Source of the DNA: Tenacibaculum sp. 190130A14a
GTDB lineage: Bacteria > Bacteroidota > Bacteroidia > Flavobacteriales > Flavobacteriaceae
Length of the DNA: 64,000 bases
Direction: 5' to 3'
Assembly (NCBI RefSeq): GCF_964048965.1
Contig: NZ_OZ040189.1
Span: forward strand, 1,984,001-2,048,000
Numbering within the stretch: position 1 is the stretch's first letter; every line of letters begins with the position of its first letter. Below, one piece after another: positions 41,842 to 50,732 of this stretch. The notes beneath the pieces were generated by a model that saw only the letters and a list, made by a program, of their open reading frames with translations, was not told where the DNA came from and did not search any database. The position numbers were made by a program, and so were the translations under genes.

Positions 41842-43320
41842 ATGTTTCCGTATAAAACTTCCATATCGTTAGATAAAAAGCTAAAAGAACCTTTGTATTT
41901 GCAGCTATCAAATCAGTTTATCAACTTAATACGAGATGGTAGATTGGCTACAGGAACCAAACTTATTGGTACACGACAATTAGCAGAAGTTCTAGAAATT
42001 CATAGAAAAACGGTAGTTGCAAGCTATGAAGAGCTTGCTCTACAGGGATGGGTAGAGAGTGTTCCTAAAAAAGGGACTTTTGTAAATACTGATCTGCCTG
42101 TAATTCAACGGCAAGACTTTGTAGATACTGCTTATGAATCTTCTCAGGTTACTTCTGGGTTTTCTTTTTATGCGAGTTCTGTTTTAGAACATAAATTAAC
42201 TCAAAAGAAAGAGGGAGTTATGTACTTGAATGATGGAACTTCAGATGGTAGGTTAACTCCATTAGATGAAATTGCAAGGACATACAGAAGAATAACTTCT
42301 CGAAAAAGTACGTATCATCATTTAGATTATGGCTCTACCTATGGAAATGATACTTTGAGAGCAGTTTTAGCAAATTATCTTAATCAATCAAGAGGTTTAA
42401 AAACAGCCAAGGAAAATATATTAATTACGCGAGGAAGTCAGATGGGGATGTGGCTTTCTTCTCAATTGTTATTAAAACTAAAGGATGTTATTGTCGTAGG
42501 AGAAACTAATTATGCTTCTGCTGATTTAACCTTCATGAATACTGGAGCTATACTTAAAAGAGTTCGCGTAGATCAATGCGGACTGATAACGGATGATCTA
42601 GAACGTATATGTCAAAAAGAAACCATTAGAGCTGTTTATGTAACTTCTCATCATCATCATCCTACAACGGTTACCTTATCAGCTCAAAGACGAATTCATT
42701 TATTACAATTGTCAAGAACCTATAATTTCGCCATTATTGAAGACGATTATGATTACGATTTTAATTACAATCATGCACCTATATTGCCTTTAGCGAGCCA
42801 TGATAGTGGAGGAAATGTTATTTATGTAGGATCTGTTTGTAAAACGGTGGCTCCTGTTTTTAGAATAGGATATTTAATTGCTTCTAAAGATTTTGTTGAT
42901 GAAGCGGCAAAGCTAAGAGGTTATGTAGATAGGCAAGGAGATGCCTTGCTAGAATTGACTTTTGCCGATTTTGTTAAGTCTGGTGATTTAGATAGGCATA
43001 TTAGAAAAGTAATGAAAGTATATCAACAGCGTCGTGATTTATTTTGTAAGCTGTTGAAAGATGAATTGGGTGATTACTTTAGTTTTGAGATTCCTAAAGG
43101 AGGAATGGCCATTTGGGTTACCTTAAATAACAAATACTCTTGGAAGAAAGTACAAGAGGTAGGAAAGGAGTATCAAATAGCTATTGGAGATTATATGCGT
43201 TATGATATGGCAGAAACACATCACAATGCCATGCGAATTGGCTTTGCAAGTTATAATGAAGAAGAAATTTATGAATTGATAAAAAGGTTAAAGCAAACTA
43301 TGCTATCTATAACAAACTAG
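41842..43320 (+). CDS. MocR-family regulator (GntR HTH fused to PLP aminotransferase)
   Basis: The 492-residue protein starts with a GntR winged helix (residues ~12-80, LYLQLSNQFINLIRDGRLATGTKLIGTRQLAEVLEIHRKTVVASYEEL). A fold-type I aminotransferase domain follows, with the PLP-binding Lys in YVGSVCKTVAPVFRIGYLI (~residue 335) and an upstream DDYDYDFNY. PLP is used as a sensor in this class (PdxR, GabR). It is divergent from a seven-gene operon that includes a PNPOx-like gene and has operator half-sites at its own start. Its 3' end overlaps the convergent prmC gene by 14 bp. Confidence 0.94.
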   Translation: MFPYKTSISLDKKLKEPLYLQLSNQFINLIRDGRLATGTKLIGTRQLAEVLEIHRKTVVASYEELALQGWVESVPKKGTFVNTDLPVIQRQDFVDTAYESSQVTSGFSFYASSVLEHKLTQKKEGVMYLNDGTSDGRLTPLDEIARTYRRITSRKSTYHHLDYGSTYGNDTLRAVLANYLNQSRGLKTAKENILITRGSQMGMWLSSQLLLKLKDVIVVGETNYASADLTFMNTGAILKRVRVDQCGLITDDLERICQKETIRAVYVTSHHHHPTTVTLSAQRRIHLLQLSRTYNFAIIEDDYDYDFNYNHAPILPLASHDSGGNVIYVGSVCKTVAPVFRIGYLIASKDFVDEAAKLRGYVDRQGDALLELTFADFVKSGDLDRHIRKVMKVYQQRRDLFCKLLKDELGDYFSFEIPKGGMAIWVTLNNKYSWKKVQEVGKEYQIAIGDYMRYDMAETHHNAMRIGFASYNEEEIYELIKRLKQTMLSITN

Positions 43321-44158
43321 CTTTAATCATACGATCATTTCCAAAGATATCTTTGCGTAGCTCAATATTTGTAAACCCTTTGTTTTCTAACATTGCCACT
43401 GTTTCTTTTCCTAAATATTGATTAATTTCAAAGAATAACAATCCATCTTTTGTTAAATGCTTTTTTGCTAAATCTGCTATCTTTTTATAAAAAATTAAGG
43501 GATTATGATTGTCCACAAACAAAGCTAAATGAGGTTCATTCTCTAGAACATTGTTTTTAATTTCCTCTTTTTCTAAGTTTCTTACATAGGGCGGATTCGA
43601 AACAATGATGTCATATGTTTTAGGCAAAGAATTTGTTGTTAAAATATCATCGTGTAATAAGTCAATTACTACCTGATTCAGCAATGCGTTTTCTTTGGCA
43701 GTTTTTAAAGCTTCTTCTGAAACATCAATAGCGCTAACCTTGGCATTTGTTAAGTTTTTGCTGATACTAATTGGAATACACCCAGTACCTGTACCTATAT
43801 CTAAAATTTTCAATCTACCATCTTGAGTAGTTTCGTTTAAAATCCAATCGACTAATTCTTCGGTTTCTGGTCTTGGAATTAAGGTGTTTCTATTAACCTT
43901 AAAAGGAAATCCGTAAAACTCTGTTTTTCCAATGATATATTGAATAGGTTCTTCTTTCTGAAGTCTACTTAAAGCCTCGTTTAAAATTATTTCTTTTTCA
44001 GAGGGGATTTCGAAATTTGGTTGCATGACCAAATCGATTCTTTGCAATCCTAAATATTCTTCAATTAAAAACAAGAAGAAGGTATCTATTTCTGTTTGTG
44101 GAAAAACAACAGATAATTGTTCTGTAAAGTAGGTTTTGTACGATTTAAGTGTGCTCAA
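43307..44158 (-). CDS. prmC: Peptide chain release factor N5-glutamine methyltransferase
   Basis: The 283-residue protein has the PrmC N-terminal helical domain and methyltransferase core: RPETEELVDWIL, ILDIGTGTGCIPISISKNL and the catalytic NPPYV. It methylates the GGQ glutamine of RF1 and RF2 in the cytoplasm. It overlaps the convergent MocR gene by 14 bp. The Yip1-like gene starts 11 bp upstream, so both may be co-transcribed leftward with the GNAT gene. Confidence 0.96.
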   Translation of the reverse strand: MSTLKSYKTYFTEQLSVVFPQTEIDTFFLFLIEEYLGLQRIDLVMQPNFEIPSEKEIILNEALSRLQKEEPIQYIIGKTEFYGFPFKVNRNTLIPRPETEELVDWILNETTQDGRLKILDIGTGTGCIPISISKNLTNAKVSAIDVSEEALKTAKENALLNQVVIDLLHDDILTTNSLPKTYDIIVSNPPYVRNLEKEEIKNNVLENEPHLALFVDNHNPLIFYKKIADLAKKHLTKDGLLFFEINQYLGKETVAMLENKGFTNIELRKDIFGNDRMIKASLL

Positions 44159-44169
44159 TTGATAATATC

Positions 44170-44742
44170 TTAAAAATATAATTCATGCAAATATATGGAC
44201 ATTGTAACTACTCCTAATAAAGGAATTAATATTGGCAGAATGGTAATAAATGCTTTTTTAAGGTTTAAATCATAAATCTTTTTAATTCCTATTAATAATG
44301 CTCTAATTGATAATAACCAACTTAGAATAAAAATAGAAGCTTTAAAAAGATTTGTATTGAATTCAAAATTGTATAAATAGGGGTTATTTAAAAAATCCAA
44401 AAATAATCCACAGCAAAATATAGGAAAATACGTGTACATTAATAAAGCAAACGTTTCCTTATAATTTGCGTTTCCCTTAAAGAATTGCCCTATTTTATAA
44501 ATTATAAAACTTAACACCATAAATGTTAGTAGATATAAACAAATCTCCCAAATTTTTCCGAGTGCTCTTGGAAACATTAAATGATCTTGATTATTAAAAA
44601 TTTCTAGTGGCCTCAAGGCATGTACTATTCCATAGAGAAAAGCCAAAAACATTCCTTCTTTATATAGATCATCTCTAAATCTATTCTGAAAATTTAAAGC
44701 GCCTTTTTTAGGGCTAAATATTAGTAATAAAAGTGTTTTCAT
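44170..44742 (-). CDS. Yip1-domain-like membrane protein
   Basis: The 190-residue protein has five hydrophobic segments, with the conserved mid-region FFKGNANYKETFALLMYTYFPIFCCGLFLDF, which resembles the Yip1/YIP family. No enzymatic motif is present. The function of bacterial Yip1-like proteins is not known. It lies in a leftward cluster between the GNAT gene (12-bp gap) and prmC (11-bp gap). Confidence 0.75.
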   Translation of the reverse strand: MKTLLLLIFSPKKGALNFQNRFRDDLYKEGMFLAFLYGIVHALRPLEIFNNQDHLMFPRALGKIWEICLYLLTFMVLSFIIYKIGQFFKGNANYKETFALLMYTYFPIFCCGLFLDFLNNPYLYNFEFNTNLFKASIFILSWLLSIRALLIGIKKIYDLNLKKAFITILPILIPLLGVVTMSIYLHELYF

Positions 44743-44754
44743 AGCGATTTCTGC

Positions 44755-45249
44755 TTATTGTAGCTCTTTCAACATCCATACATTACAAGAATAATGTCCG
44801 GTATTTCCCATAGGTTTGTCAAGGTTTACAAAGCCGTTTTTCTTATATAAAGCTCTTGCTGCTTCCATATAAGGCATGGTTTCTAAATAGCATTGATCAA
44901 ATCCATCTTTCTTTGCTTTTTCTAAACAAAAATCAATTAATTTACTTCCCAAGCCCTTTCCTCTAATGGTAGGAGAGAAGTACATTTTTTGAAATTCGCA
45001 TACGTTCCCTTCGTAATTATCCAATTGAGAATATCCAGCTCCTCCTACAATTGTACCTTGATGTTCAATAACAAAGTAACCAGCTTTTTCTTTTTGATAG
45101 GTTTCAAACATTTCATCAGTTGCTTTGTCTTCATAGGCAGTTCCTACTTTAGGGACTCCCAATTCAACTAAAACTTCACGAATAAGCTTGGCAAGCTGTA
45201 AATTATCTTTTTGTTCTATTTCTCTGATTATAAAGTCGGATGTTGTCAT
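44755..45249 (-). CDS. GNAT family N-acetyltransferase
   Basis: The 164-residue protein has the acetyl-CoA motif FQKMYFSPTIRGKGLGSKLIDFCLEKA (R-G-x-G-x-G/S) and the end motif ARALYKKNGFVNLDKPMGNTGHYSCNVWMLKEL, typical of small stand-alone GNATs. The substrate is not readable. It is the first gene of the leftward GNAT-Yip1-prmC cluster and divergent from the LEA-like lipoprotein. Confidence 0.9.
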   Translation of the reverse strand: MTTSDFIIREIEQKDNLQLAKLIREVLVELGVPKVGTAYEDKATDEMFETYQKEKAGYFVIEHQGTIVGGAGYSQLDNYEGNVCEFQKMYFSPTIRGKGLGSKLIDFCLEKAKKDGFDQCYLETMPYMEAARALYKKNGFVNLDKPMGNTGHYSCNVWMLKELQ

Positions 45250-45299
45250 AGGAATGTGCTACTTTTGCAGGAGCAAATTACCAAAAAACGAGAATTTAA

Positions 45300-45761
45300 A
45301 TGAAGAAGTTATTGTATTTTTTTACGGCAGTGTTTTTATGGAATTGTTCTGTAAAACAAAAGCCTGTTTTTATAAAGGTAGATGATGTAAAGTTATTGTC
45401 TATCGTTTCTGATACTATTAAGCTATCGGCCAATGCTTTTTTCGAAAATCCAAATGACATTGGAGGTAAAATTTCAACAGATTTTATAAAAGTAATTGTA
45501 AATGGTGCAGAATTAGCGAGAGTTTCTTCGGAAGAATTTAAAGTGCCAGCCAGAAAAGAATTTGCAATTCCGTTGCAAGTAGTGATTCCAACTAAGGAAG
45601 TATTTCAGAATAATAAAAATGGGATCTTAGGTGGTTTGCTAAATTCCTTGATAAATCAAAGTATAAAAGTTCAGTTTAAAGGAGATTTGCGCTACAAAGT
45701 ACTCGGATTTTCGCATGTATATCCTGTAGACAAAACAGAAGATATTAAAATTAAATTCTAG
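45300..45761 (+). CDS. LEA14-like lipoprotein
   Basis: The 153-residue protein has a lipobox (FLWNCSVK) and a domain like LEA type 2/WHy (LSANAFFENPNDIGGKISTDFIKVIVNGAELARVSSEEFKVPARKEFAIPLQVVIPTKEVF), a single immunoglobulin-like sandwich. These small lipoproteins may stabilise other envelope components. It is three bases upstream of ribD and is followed by a gene chain on the same strand. Confidence 0.78.
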   Translation: MKKLLYFFTAVFLWNCSVKQKPVFIKVDDVKLLSIVSDTIKLSANAFFENPNDIGGKISTDFIKVIVNGAELARVSSEEFKVPARKEFAIPLQVVIPTKEVFQNNKNGILGGLLNSLINQSIKVQFKGDLRYKVLGFSHVYPVDKTEDIKIKF

Positions 45762-45764
45762 TTT

Positions 45765-46799
45765 TTGAAGCACGAAAAATACATACAACGTTGTTTAGAG
45801 CTTGCTAAGAAAGGAATTGGAACTACAAGACCAAATCCTTCTGTTGGTGCAGTGATTGTTCATAATGATGTCATTATAGGTGAAGGATATACAAATCCAT
45901 ATGGAGGACCACATGCAGAAGTAAATGCCATAAGTTCTGTAAAAAACGAATCCTTACTTAAGGAAGCAACTATATACGTAACTCTTGAACCTTGTTCTCA
46001 TTTTGGAAAAACACCTCCTTGTGCAGATTTAATTGTTGAAAAACAACTCAAAAGAGTAGTGATTGGTTGTGTAGATACCAATAGTTTAGTAGCAGGAAAA
46101 GGGATCGAGCGATTAAAGAAGGCTGGATGTGAGGTAATTGTTGGGGTTTTGGAAGAAAAATGTTTTGAGCATCATAAGCGTTTTTTTACTGTTCAAAATA
46201 AAAAGCGTCCATATATTATACTAAAATGGGCAGAAACTAAAGATGGTTATGTAGCTCCTTTAGAAAAAGAAGCACAAAAACCGGTGTGGATATCTAATGA
46301 ATATTCTCAACAATTAGTACATAAATGGAGAGCAGAAGAGCATGCGATTTTAGTAGGAACAAATACGGTTATAGCAGATAATCCGTCTTTAACTGTAAGA
46401 AGTTGGTCCGGTCTTAATCCTATACGAGTAGTAATTGATAAAAGTTTAAGAATACCAAATACGGCTACTGTTTTAGATGGTAAAGTGAAGACTATTGTTC
46501 TTACAGAAAAGAGTAAAGAGGATAGTGAAGGGATTTGTTATGAGCAAATTGATTTTGAAAAGGAGATAGTACAACAAATAATTGAAATGCTTCAAAAGCA
46601 TAAAATTCAATCAGTTATTATTGAAGGAGGAGCACAAACACTACAAAGTTTTATCAATGCTAATTTGTGGGATGAAGCACGCGTGTTTGTAGGAAATAGT
46701 AAGTTTAAAAACGGAGTTAAAGCGCCATTATTAAATGTAGGAGCTACTTCCGAAGAAAAGATAGATAAGGATATTTTAAAAATATATAGGAATGATTAA
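45765..46799 (+). CDS. ribD: Riboflavin biosynthesis deaminase/reductase
   Basis: The 344-residue protein starts with TTG at 45765 (KHEKYIQRCLELAKKG); no ATG fits. The deaminase domain (~1-145) has the zinc ligands in GGPHAEVNAI and TLEPCSHFGKTPPCAD. The reductase domain (~147-344) shows WAETKDGYV and HAILVGTNTVIADNPSLTVR and the end IEGGAQTLQSFI. It makes 5-amino-6-(5-phosphoribitylamino)uracil. It overlaps the downstream HAD gene by 8 bp. Confidence 0.97.
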   Translation: MKHEKYIQRCLELAKKGIGTTRPNPSVGAVIVHNDVIIGEGYTNPYGGPHAEVNAISSVKNESLLKEATIYVTLEPCSHFGKTPPCADLIVEKQLKRVVIGCVDTNSLVAGKGIERLKKAGCEVIVGVLEEKCFEHHKRFFTVQNKKRPYIILKWAETKDGYVAPLEKEAQKPVWISNEYSQQLVHKWRAEEHAILVGTNTVIADNPSLTVRSWSGLNPIRVVIDKSLRIPNTATVLDGKVKTIVLTEKSKEDSEGICYEQIDFEKEIVQQIIEMLQKHKIQSVIIEGGAQTLQSFINANLWDEARVFVGNSKFKNGVKAPLLNVGATSEEKIDKDILKIYRND

Positions 46800-47403
46800 G
46801 AATATCATTTTTGATTATGGTGATGTATTCATCAATTTAGACAAACAAGCAACTTATAAAGAACTTGCAAAATTAGGAGTGACAGAAGTTACAGATGAAA
46901 TGATGCAACAGTATTATCAATATGAAATGGGATTAATCTCTACTGACGAGTTTGTTGGTTTCTTTCATGATAAATTTCAAATTTCGAAAGAGAATTTGAT
47001 TGATGCTTGGAATGCAATTTTGTTAGACTTTCCTTTGAGAAGACTAGCTTTTATTAAAGAATTAGCAACAAGTAAGAAATACAGACTTTTCTTGTTAAGT
47101 AATACCAATGAATTGCATATTTCATGGATTCAAAATGATTGGGGAATGGAATTATATAATGAGTTTAAAAGTTGTTTCGAGCAATTTTATTTATCTCATG
47201 AAATAAAAATGCGTAAACCTAATGCAGATATATTTGAATTTGTTTTAAATGAAAATAACTTAGAAGCTTCTGAAACTATCTTTATTGACGATACAGCTGA
47301 AAATACGGCAGCAGCTAGTGAATTAGGTATTCATGTATGGAATAATGATCCAGAAAAGGAAGATGTAGTTAATTTATTAAGTAGAAAAGAGTTTGTAGGG
47401 TGA
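46792..47403 (+). CDS. HAD-family hydrolase (phosphatase-like)
   Basis: The 203-residue protein shows all HAD motifs: DYGDVFINLD (motif I DxGxV), LLSNTNELH (II), the Lys of IKMRKPNADIF (III) and FIDDTAENTAAA (IV), plus a helical cap between I and II. Substrates of such HADs vary. It is co-transcribed with ribD and might serve the still-missing phosphatase step of riboflavin synthesis, but that is only a guess from position. Confidence 0.93.
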   Translation: MIKNIIFDYGDVFINLDKQATYKELAKLGVTEVTDEMMQQYYQYEMGLISTDEFVGFFHDKFQISKENLIDAWNAILLDFPLRRLAFIKELATSKKYRLFLLSNTNELHISWIQNDWGMELYNEFKSCFEQFYLSHEIKMRKPNADIFEFVLNENNLEASETIFIDDTAENTAAASELGIHVWNNDPEKEDVVNLLSRKEFVG

Positions 47404-48263
47404 TTTATTTAGTTTTAAGTATACTAGTTTCTAGTTTACTTTTTGTAATATTTAAATTGTTTGATGTATTTAAAATAAATACACTTCAAGCAATAGTGGT
47501 TAATTACGCCATTGCTTTATCCTTTGGTTTTTTCAATTCAGATATTTCACTTTCAATAAGCGAAGTACCAAATCAACCTTGGTTTTTTGGAGCATTTTGT
47601 TTAGGTATCCTGTTTATTTCTGTTTTTAATGTCATGGGGTTAACCGCTCAAAAGAACGGATTATCGGTAGCTTCTGTAGCAGGAAAAATGTCGGTGGTTA
47701 TTCCAATTATTGTTGGAGTTATAGCCTATAATGAGGGTATTGGTATTGTTAAGTTGTTAGGGATTTTATTAGCACTTGTAGCCGTGTATTTATCATCTGC
47801 AAAGAGTGATACAAGTCCAGTAAAGTTTAAAAACTTATTATTACCATTGTTGTTATTTGTAGGTTCTGGTTGTATAGATGCAGGATTGAAATATGTAGAA
47901 ACTACTTATGTGTCTGATGGTGCAGTGCCTATGTTTTTGGCAACTATTTTTGGTTGCGCATTTATTATAGGGTGTATGATTGTGTTAGTGCAAATTTTTA
48001 ATAATAAGATTCAGTTTCATTGGAAAAATATAGTAGGAGGAATCGTTTTAGGAATTCCCAATTACTATTCAATGGAGCTTTTGATCAAAGCTTTACAAAC
48101 TGAGGGAATGGAAAGCTCGACGCTTTTTACTATCAATAACGTTTCTATAGTTGTTTTAACTACGGTTTTTGCACTAGCTTTTTTTAAGGAAAGGTTAATC
48201 AAAAAGAATTGGGTAGGAATAGGATTGGCCATAATTAGTATTTTATTAGTAGCTTCGGCGTAA
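47400..48263 (+). CDS. EamA-family (DMT) transporter
   Basis: The 287-residue protein starts with GTG 47400, overlapping the HAD stop (GTGA). It has ten hydrophobic helices in two halves, with the EamA pattern GLTAQKNGLSVASVAGKMSVVIPIIVGV and FTINNVSIVVLTTVFALAFFKERLIKKNWVGIGLAIISILL. It likely exports or imports small metabolites. The riboflavin-gene neighbourhood hints at a flavin or purine role without proof. Confidence 0.9.
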   Translation: MIYLVLSILVSSLLFVIFKLFDVFKINTLQAIVVNYAIALSFGFFNSDISLSISEVPNQPWFFGAFCLGILFISVFNVMGLTAQKNGLSVASVAGKMSVVIPIIVGVIAYNEGIGIVKLLGILLALVAVYLSSAKSDTSPVKFKNLLLPLLLFVGSGCIDAGLKYVETTYVSDGAVPMFLATIFGCAFIIGCMIVLVQIFNNKIQFHWKNIVGGIVLGIPNYYSMELLIKALQTEGMESSTLFTINNVSIVVLTTVFALAFFKERLIKKNWVGIGLAIISILLVASA

Positions 48264-48874
48264 TGAATGAGATTAAAGATACATACAAAACAATAACTAA
48301 ACCTTCAGAAGAAACACTATTCAAAGATCGTAATAGTAAGTTTTTTGGATATGCTTTTCCTGTAAATTCTGAAGAAGATATAAAAGAACGATTAGAAGAA
48401 TTACGAAAGTTACATCATACGGCAAGACATCATTGTTATGCATGGCAATTAGGTACGGAAGAAATTAGATTTAGAGCCAATGATGATGGAGAACCAAGTA
48501 ATTCAGCTGGACAGCCAATCTATGGTCAAATACAAGCGTTTGATGTTACGAATGTTTTGATTGTTTCAGTTCGTTACTTTGGTGGAACGAAACTTGGAGT
48601 AGGAGGGCTGATAAATGCATATCGTAGTTCTGCGCAATTGGCTTTGGAAGCGTCTGATATTATTGAAAAAACAATTGACGTTCATTACAAGCTAAAGTTT
48701 GGTTATGATATGATGAACAAAGTACAGCGTATTATAAAAGAGCGAAGTATAACGATCTTAAATCAAAAATTAGAATTGGATTGTGAATACACAATTTCTG
48801 TTCGTAAAAAAGAAGCTGACCCAATTTTCGAGGTTTTTAACAATTTATATAAGGTTGAAATAAAATCTATTTAG
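48263..48874 (+). CDS. YigZ/IMPACT family protein
   Basis: The 203-residue protein has the YigZ signature DGEPSNSAGQPIYGQIQAFDVTNVLIVSVRYFGGTKLGVGGL and the C-terminal ferredoxin-like domain of the family. The ATG overlaps the EamA stop by one base. IMPACT-family proteins may affect translation or stress; the exact bacterial function is uncertain. It ends the five-gene chain begun by the LEA-like lipoprotein. Confidence 0.94.
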   Translation: MNEIKDTYKTITKPSEETLFKDRNSKFFGYAFPVNSEEDIKERLEELRKLHHTARHHCYAWQLGTEEIRFRANDDGEPSNSAGQPIYGQIQAFDVTNVLIVSVRYFGGTKLGVGGLINAYRSSAQLALEASDIIEKTIDVHYKLKFGYDMMNKVQRIIKERSITILNQKLELDCEYTISVRKKEADPIFEVFNNLYKVEIKSI

Positions 48875-48948
48875 TTACTTTGTACTCTTAACAAACTTAC
48901 GTTTATTCCTATACTACTATTACCGAAGTTTATTACTAAAAATTTTTA

Positions 48949-50535
48949 GTGTTGAGGGTTTTAAAATACTACATCACAACGTTTATAATTTTACTCGTTG
49001 GAGCATTTTTGTTGTTTCTTTTATTAAATGATTATAACGAATTAGAAAAACAAAAGGTTAACAGACAGCTAAATAAAGCTCATACAAATGCTATTATACG
49101 AGCAAAAGCAGGAATTGAAGTTTACGCTTCTTTGGTATCTTCATTTAAAAGTTTTACGAAAAATACACGAGAGTTTCCTTCTGAAAAACAATTGCAAAAT
49201 TATTTGAGTGATTTTCTTAAAGAAATACGATTTAATGATTCATTATTAATCAATTATATTGATACAGCACATGTTTTTAAATACGTAATCACACCTCAAG
49301 GGATAGATCCTTCTAACCTGAAAGGTATTTCTGTTAAAAATATTAGAGATGAAAAAAGAATCAAAGAGTTGAATGATTTAATGAATTCAAAAGAAATTAA
49401 ATTGTTTACTCCAATAAATTTGAGAGAAGGTTGGGCTGGATTTCCATTCAATTTTTCAGCAAGAAATAATAAAAATGAAGTTTTAGGATATGTAACTCCT
49501 ATTATAAATGTAAAATATTTACTGGATTATTTTTATGAAAATCATAATGAGGATTTATATGTACATAAGTTTTTAGTCAATGGAGCAAATGATTTAACCA
49601 GAGAGGCTTATTATAACGGATCTCCAATTTACAATAAAATAAAGGATAAAGAATATTATAAGAATTTTGAAGTTGAAGATAAGGCTTTCATATATTCAAC
49701 AATTGATCTTTTCGGACTGAAACTAAAAATAGGTAGTGCTTATAAAGTACAACCAGTTGTAAATCATACTCTTTATCAAATATCTTATTTATGGTATGGT
49801 ATTCTATGTATATTGATTTTCTTAGCATTGTATCAATATTTAAAAAATGAATCATTGAATAAAAAGCTTCAAGAAGTAAATGTTATAGTGGTATCTAAGA
49901 ATGATGAGCTAGAACAAAACCTGTTTAAAATTAAGTCTCTTATCAAAGAGATACATCATCGAATTAGAAATAATATGCAAATGATTTCTGGAGTTTTGGC
50001 AATGCAAAAAAGAGAGTATGATGATGAAAATATTATCAATGCTTTATCAGATAGTCAAAGTAGAATACAATCTATGTCACTAGTTCATGAGAAATTATAT
50101 GGTAATGAATCGTTAAAGGATGTTAGAATAAAAGAATATATCAGTCAATTAATTGAGTTTGTAGAAGAGACGATTAGAGAAAAAGAATTGATTGTAGAGA
50201 AATTAGTTGATATTCCCAATGATTTAATTTTTGATGCGGAAACTACCTTTAATCTAGGGTTAATAATAAATGAGTTAATCACTAATTCATACAAATATGC
50301 CTTTAGTAGAACCGAAGTAAATAAACTCTCTTTAAATATTGTGAAAGAAGAAGAAGTATTTAAGTTGATTTATAAAGATAGTGGAGAAGGGTTACCAGAA
50401 GGTTTTAACTTAAAAGCATCTAAATCTTTAGGATTGCAATTAATTTATATTTTAACAGATCAATTAAAAGGAGTTTTAGAGTATGAAAAATCACCTCAAA
50501 GTACCTTCGTTATCCATTTTACTCCGAAAGTGTAA
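48949..50535 (+). CDS. Orphan sensor histidine kinase (HisKA_2 type)
   Basis: The 528-residue protein starts at GTG 48949. It has an N-terminal membrane helix (~5-25), a ~250-residue extracytoplasmic sensor region, a second membrane helix (~280-296, YLWYGILCILIFLALYQYL), and a coiled segment. The phosphoacceptor box is LIKEIHHRIRNNMQMISGVLAMQ (~333-355), typical of HisKA_2 kinases, followed by HATPase (FNLGLIINELITNSYKYAF, GEGLPEGF). No response regulator gene is adjacent, so its partner is elsewhere. HisKA_2 kinases often act on response-regulator/LytTR proteins. Confidence 0.93.
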   Translation: MLRVLKYYITTFIILLVGAFLLFLLLNDYNELEKQKVNRQLNKAHTNAIIRAKAGIEVYASLVSSFKSFTKNTREFPSEKQLQNYLSDFLKEIRFNDSLLINYIDTAHVFKYVITPQGIDPSNLKGISVKNIRDEKRIKELNDLMNSKEIKLFTPINLREGWAGFPFNFSARNNKNEVLGYVTPIINVKYLLDYFYENHNEDLYVHKFLVNGANDLTREAYYNGSPIYNKIKDKEYYKNFEVEDKAFIYSTIDLFGLKLKIGSAYKVQPVVNHTLYQISYLWYGILCILIFLALYQYLKNESLNKKLQEVNVIVVSKNDELEQNLFKIKSLIKEIHHRIRNNMQMISGVLAMQKREYDDENIINALSDSQSRIQSMSLVHEKLYGNESLKDVRIKEYISQLIEFVEETIREKELIVEKLVDIPNDLIFDAETTFNLGLIINELITNSYKYAFSRTEVNKLSLNIVKEEEVFKLIYKDSGEGLPEGFNLKASKSLGLQLIYILTDQLKGVLEYEKSPQSTFVIHFTPKV

Positions 50536-50600
50536 ATAAGTTAACTTCTTGTTACCTAGTTTTTTGATGTTATTTTTTAGGTTAACTCATTAATAATCCG

Positions 50601-50608
50601 TAAATTTG
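50601..50608 (+). promoter_or_regulatory. rpsA promoter -7 element (TAAATTTG)
   Basis: It is a perfect TAnnTTTG with start near 50615, producing a ~118-nt untranslated leader before the rpsA ATG at 50733. Confidence 0.6.
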
Positions 50609-50612
50609 CACG

Positions 50613-50640
50613 CCTTTTTACGAGAACAGATTTAAAAAGG
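50613..50640 (+). promoter_or_regulatory. Hairpin at the start of the rpsA leader
   Basis: CCTTTTT pairs with AAAAAGG around a ~14-nt loop (ACGAGAACAG...). Lying at the 5' end of a long leader of a ribosomal protein gene, it may protect the RNA or serve autogenous control by S1. Confidence 0.45.
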
Positions 50641-50732
50641 TTTAGAATTATATTTATTTTAAGTTTAATTTCTCTTTGCGTTAATATCGTTAAAAATCTG
50701 ATTAACAAAAAGATACAAAATTATTTTCAGAC

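Noticed and set aside
42650..42665. Run of CATCATCATCAT inside the MocR gene as a repeat
   Set aside because: It only encodes a His-run (SHHHHP) in the coding frame and has no repeat-array structure.
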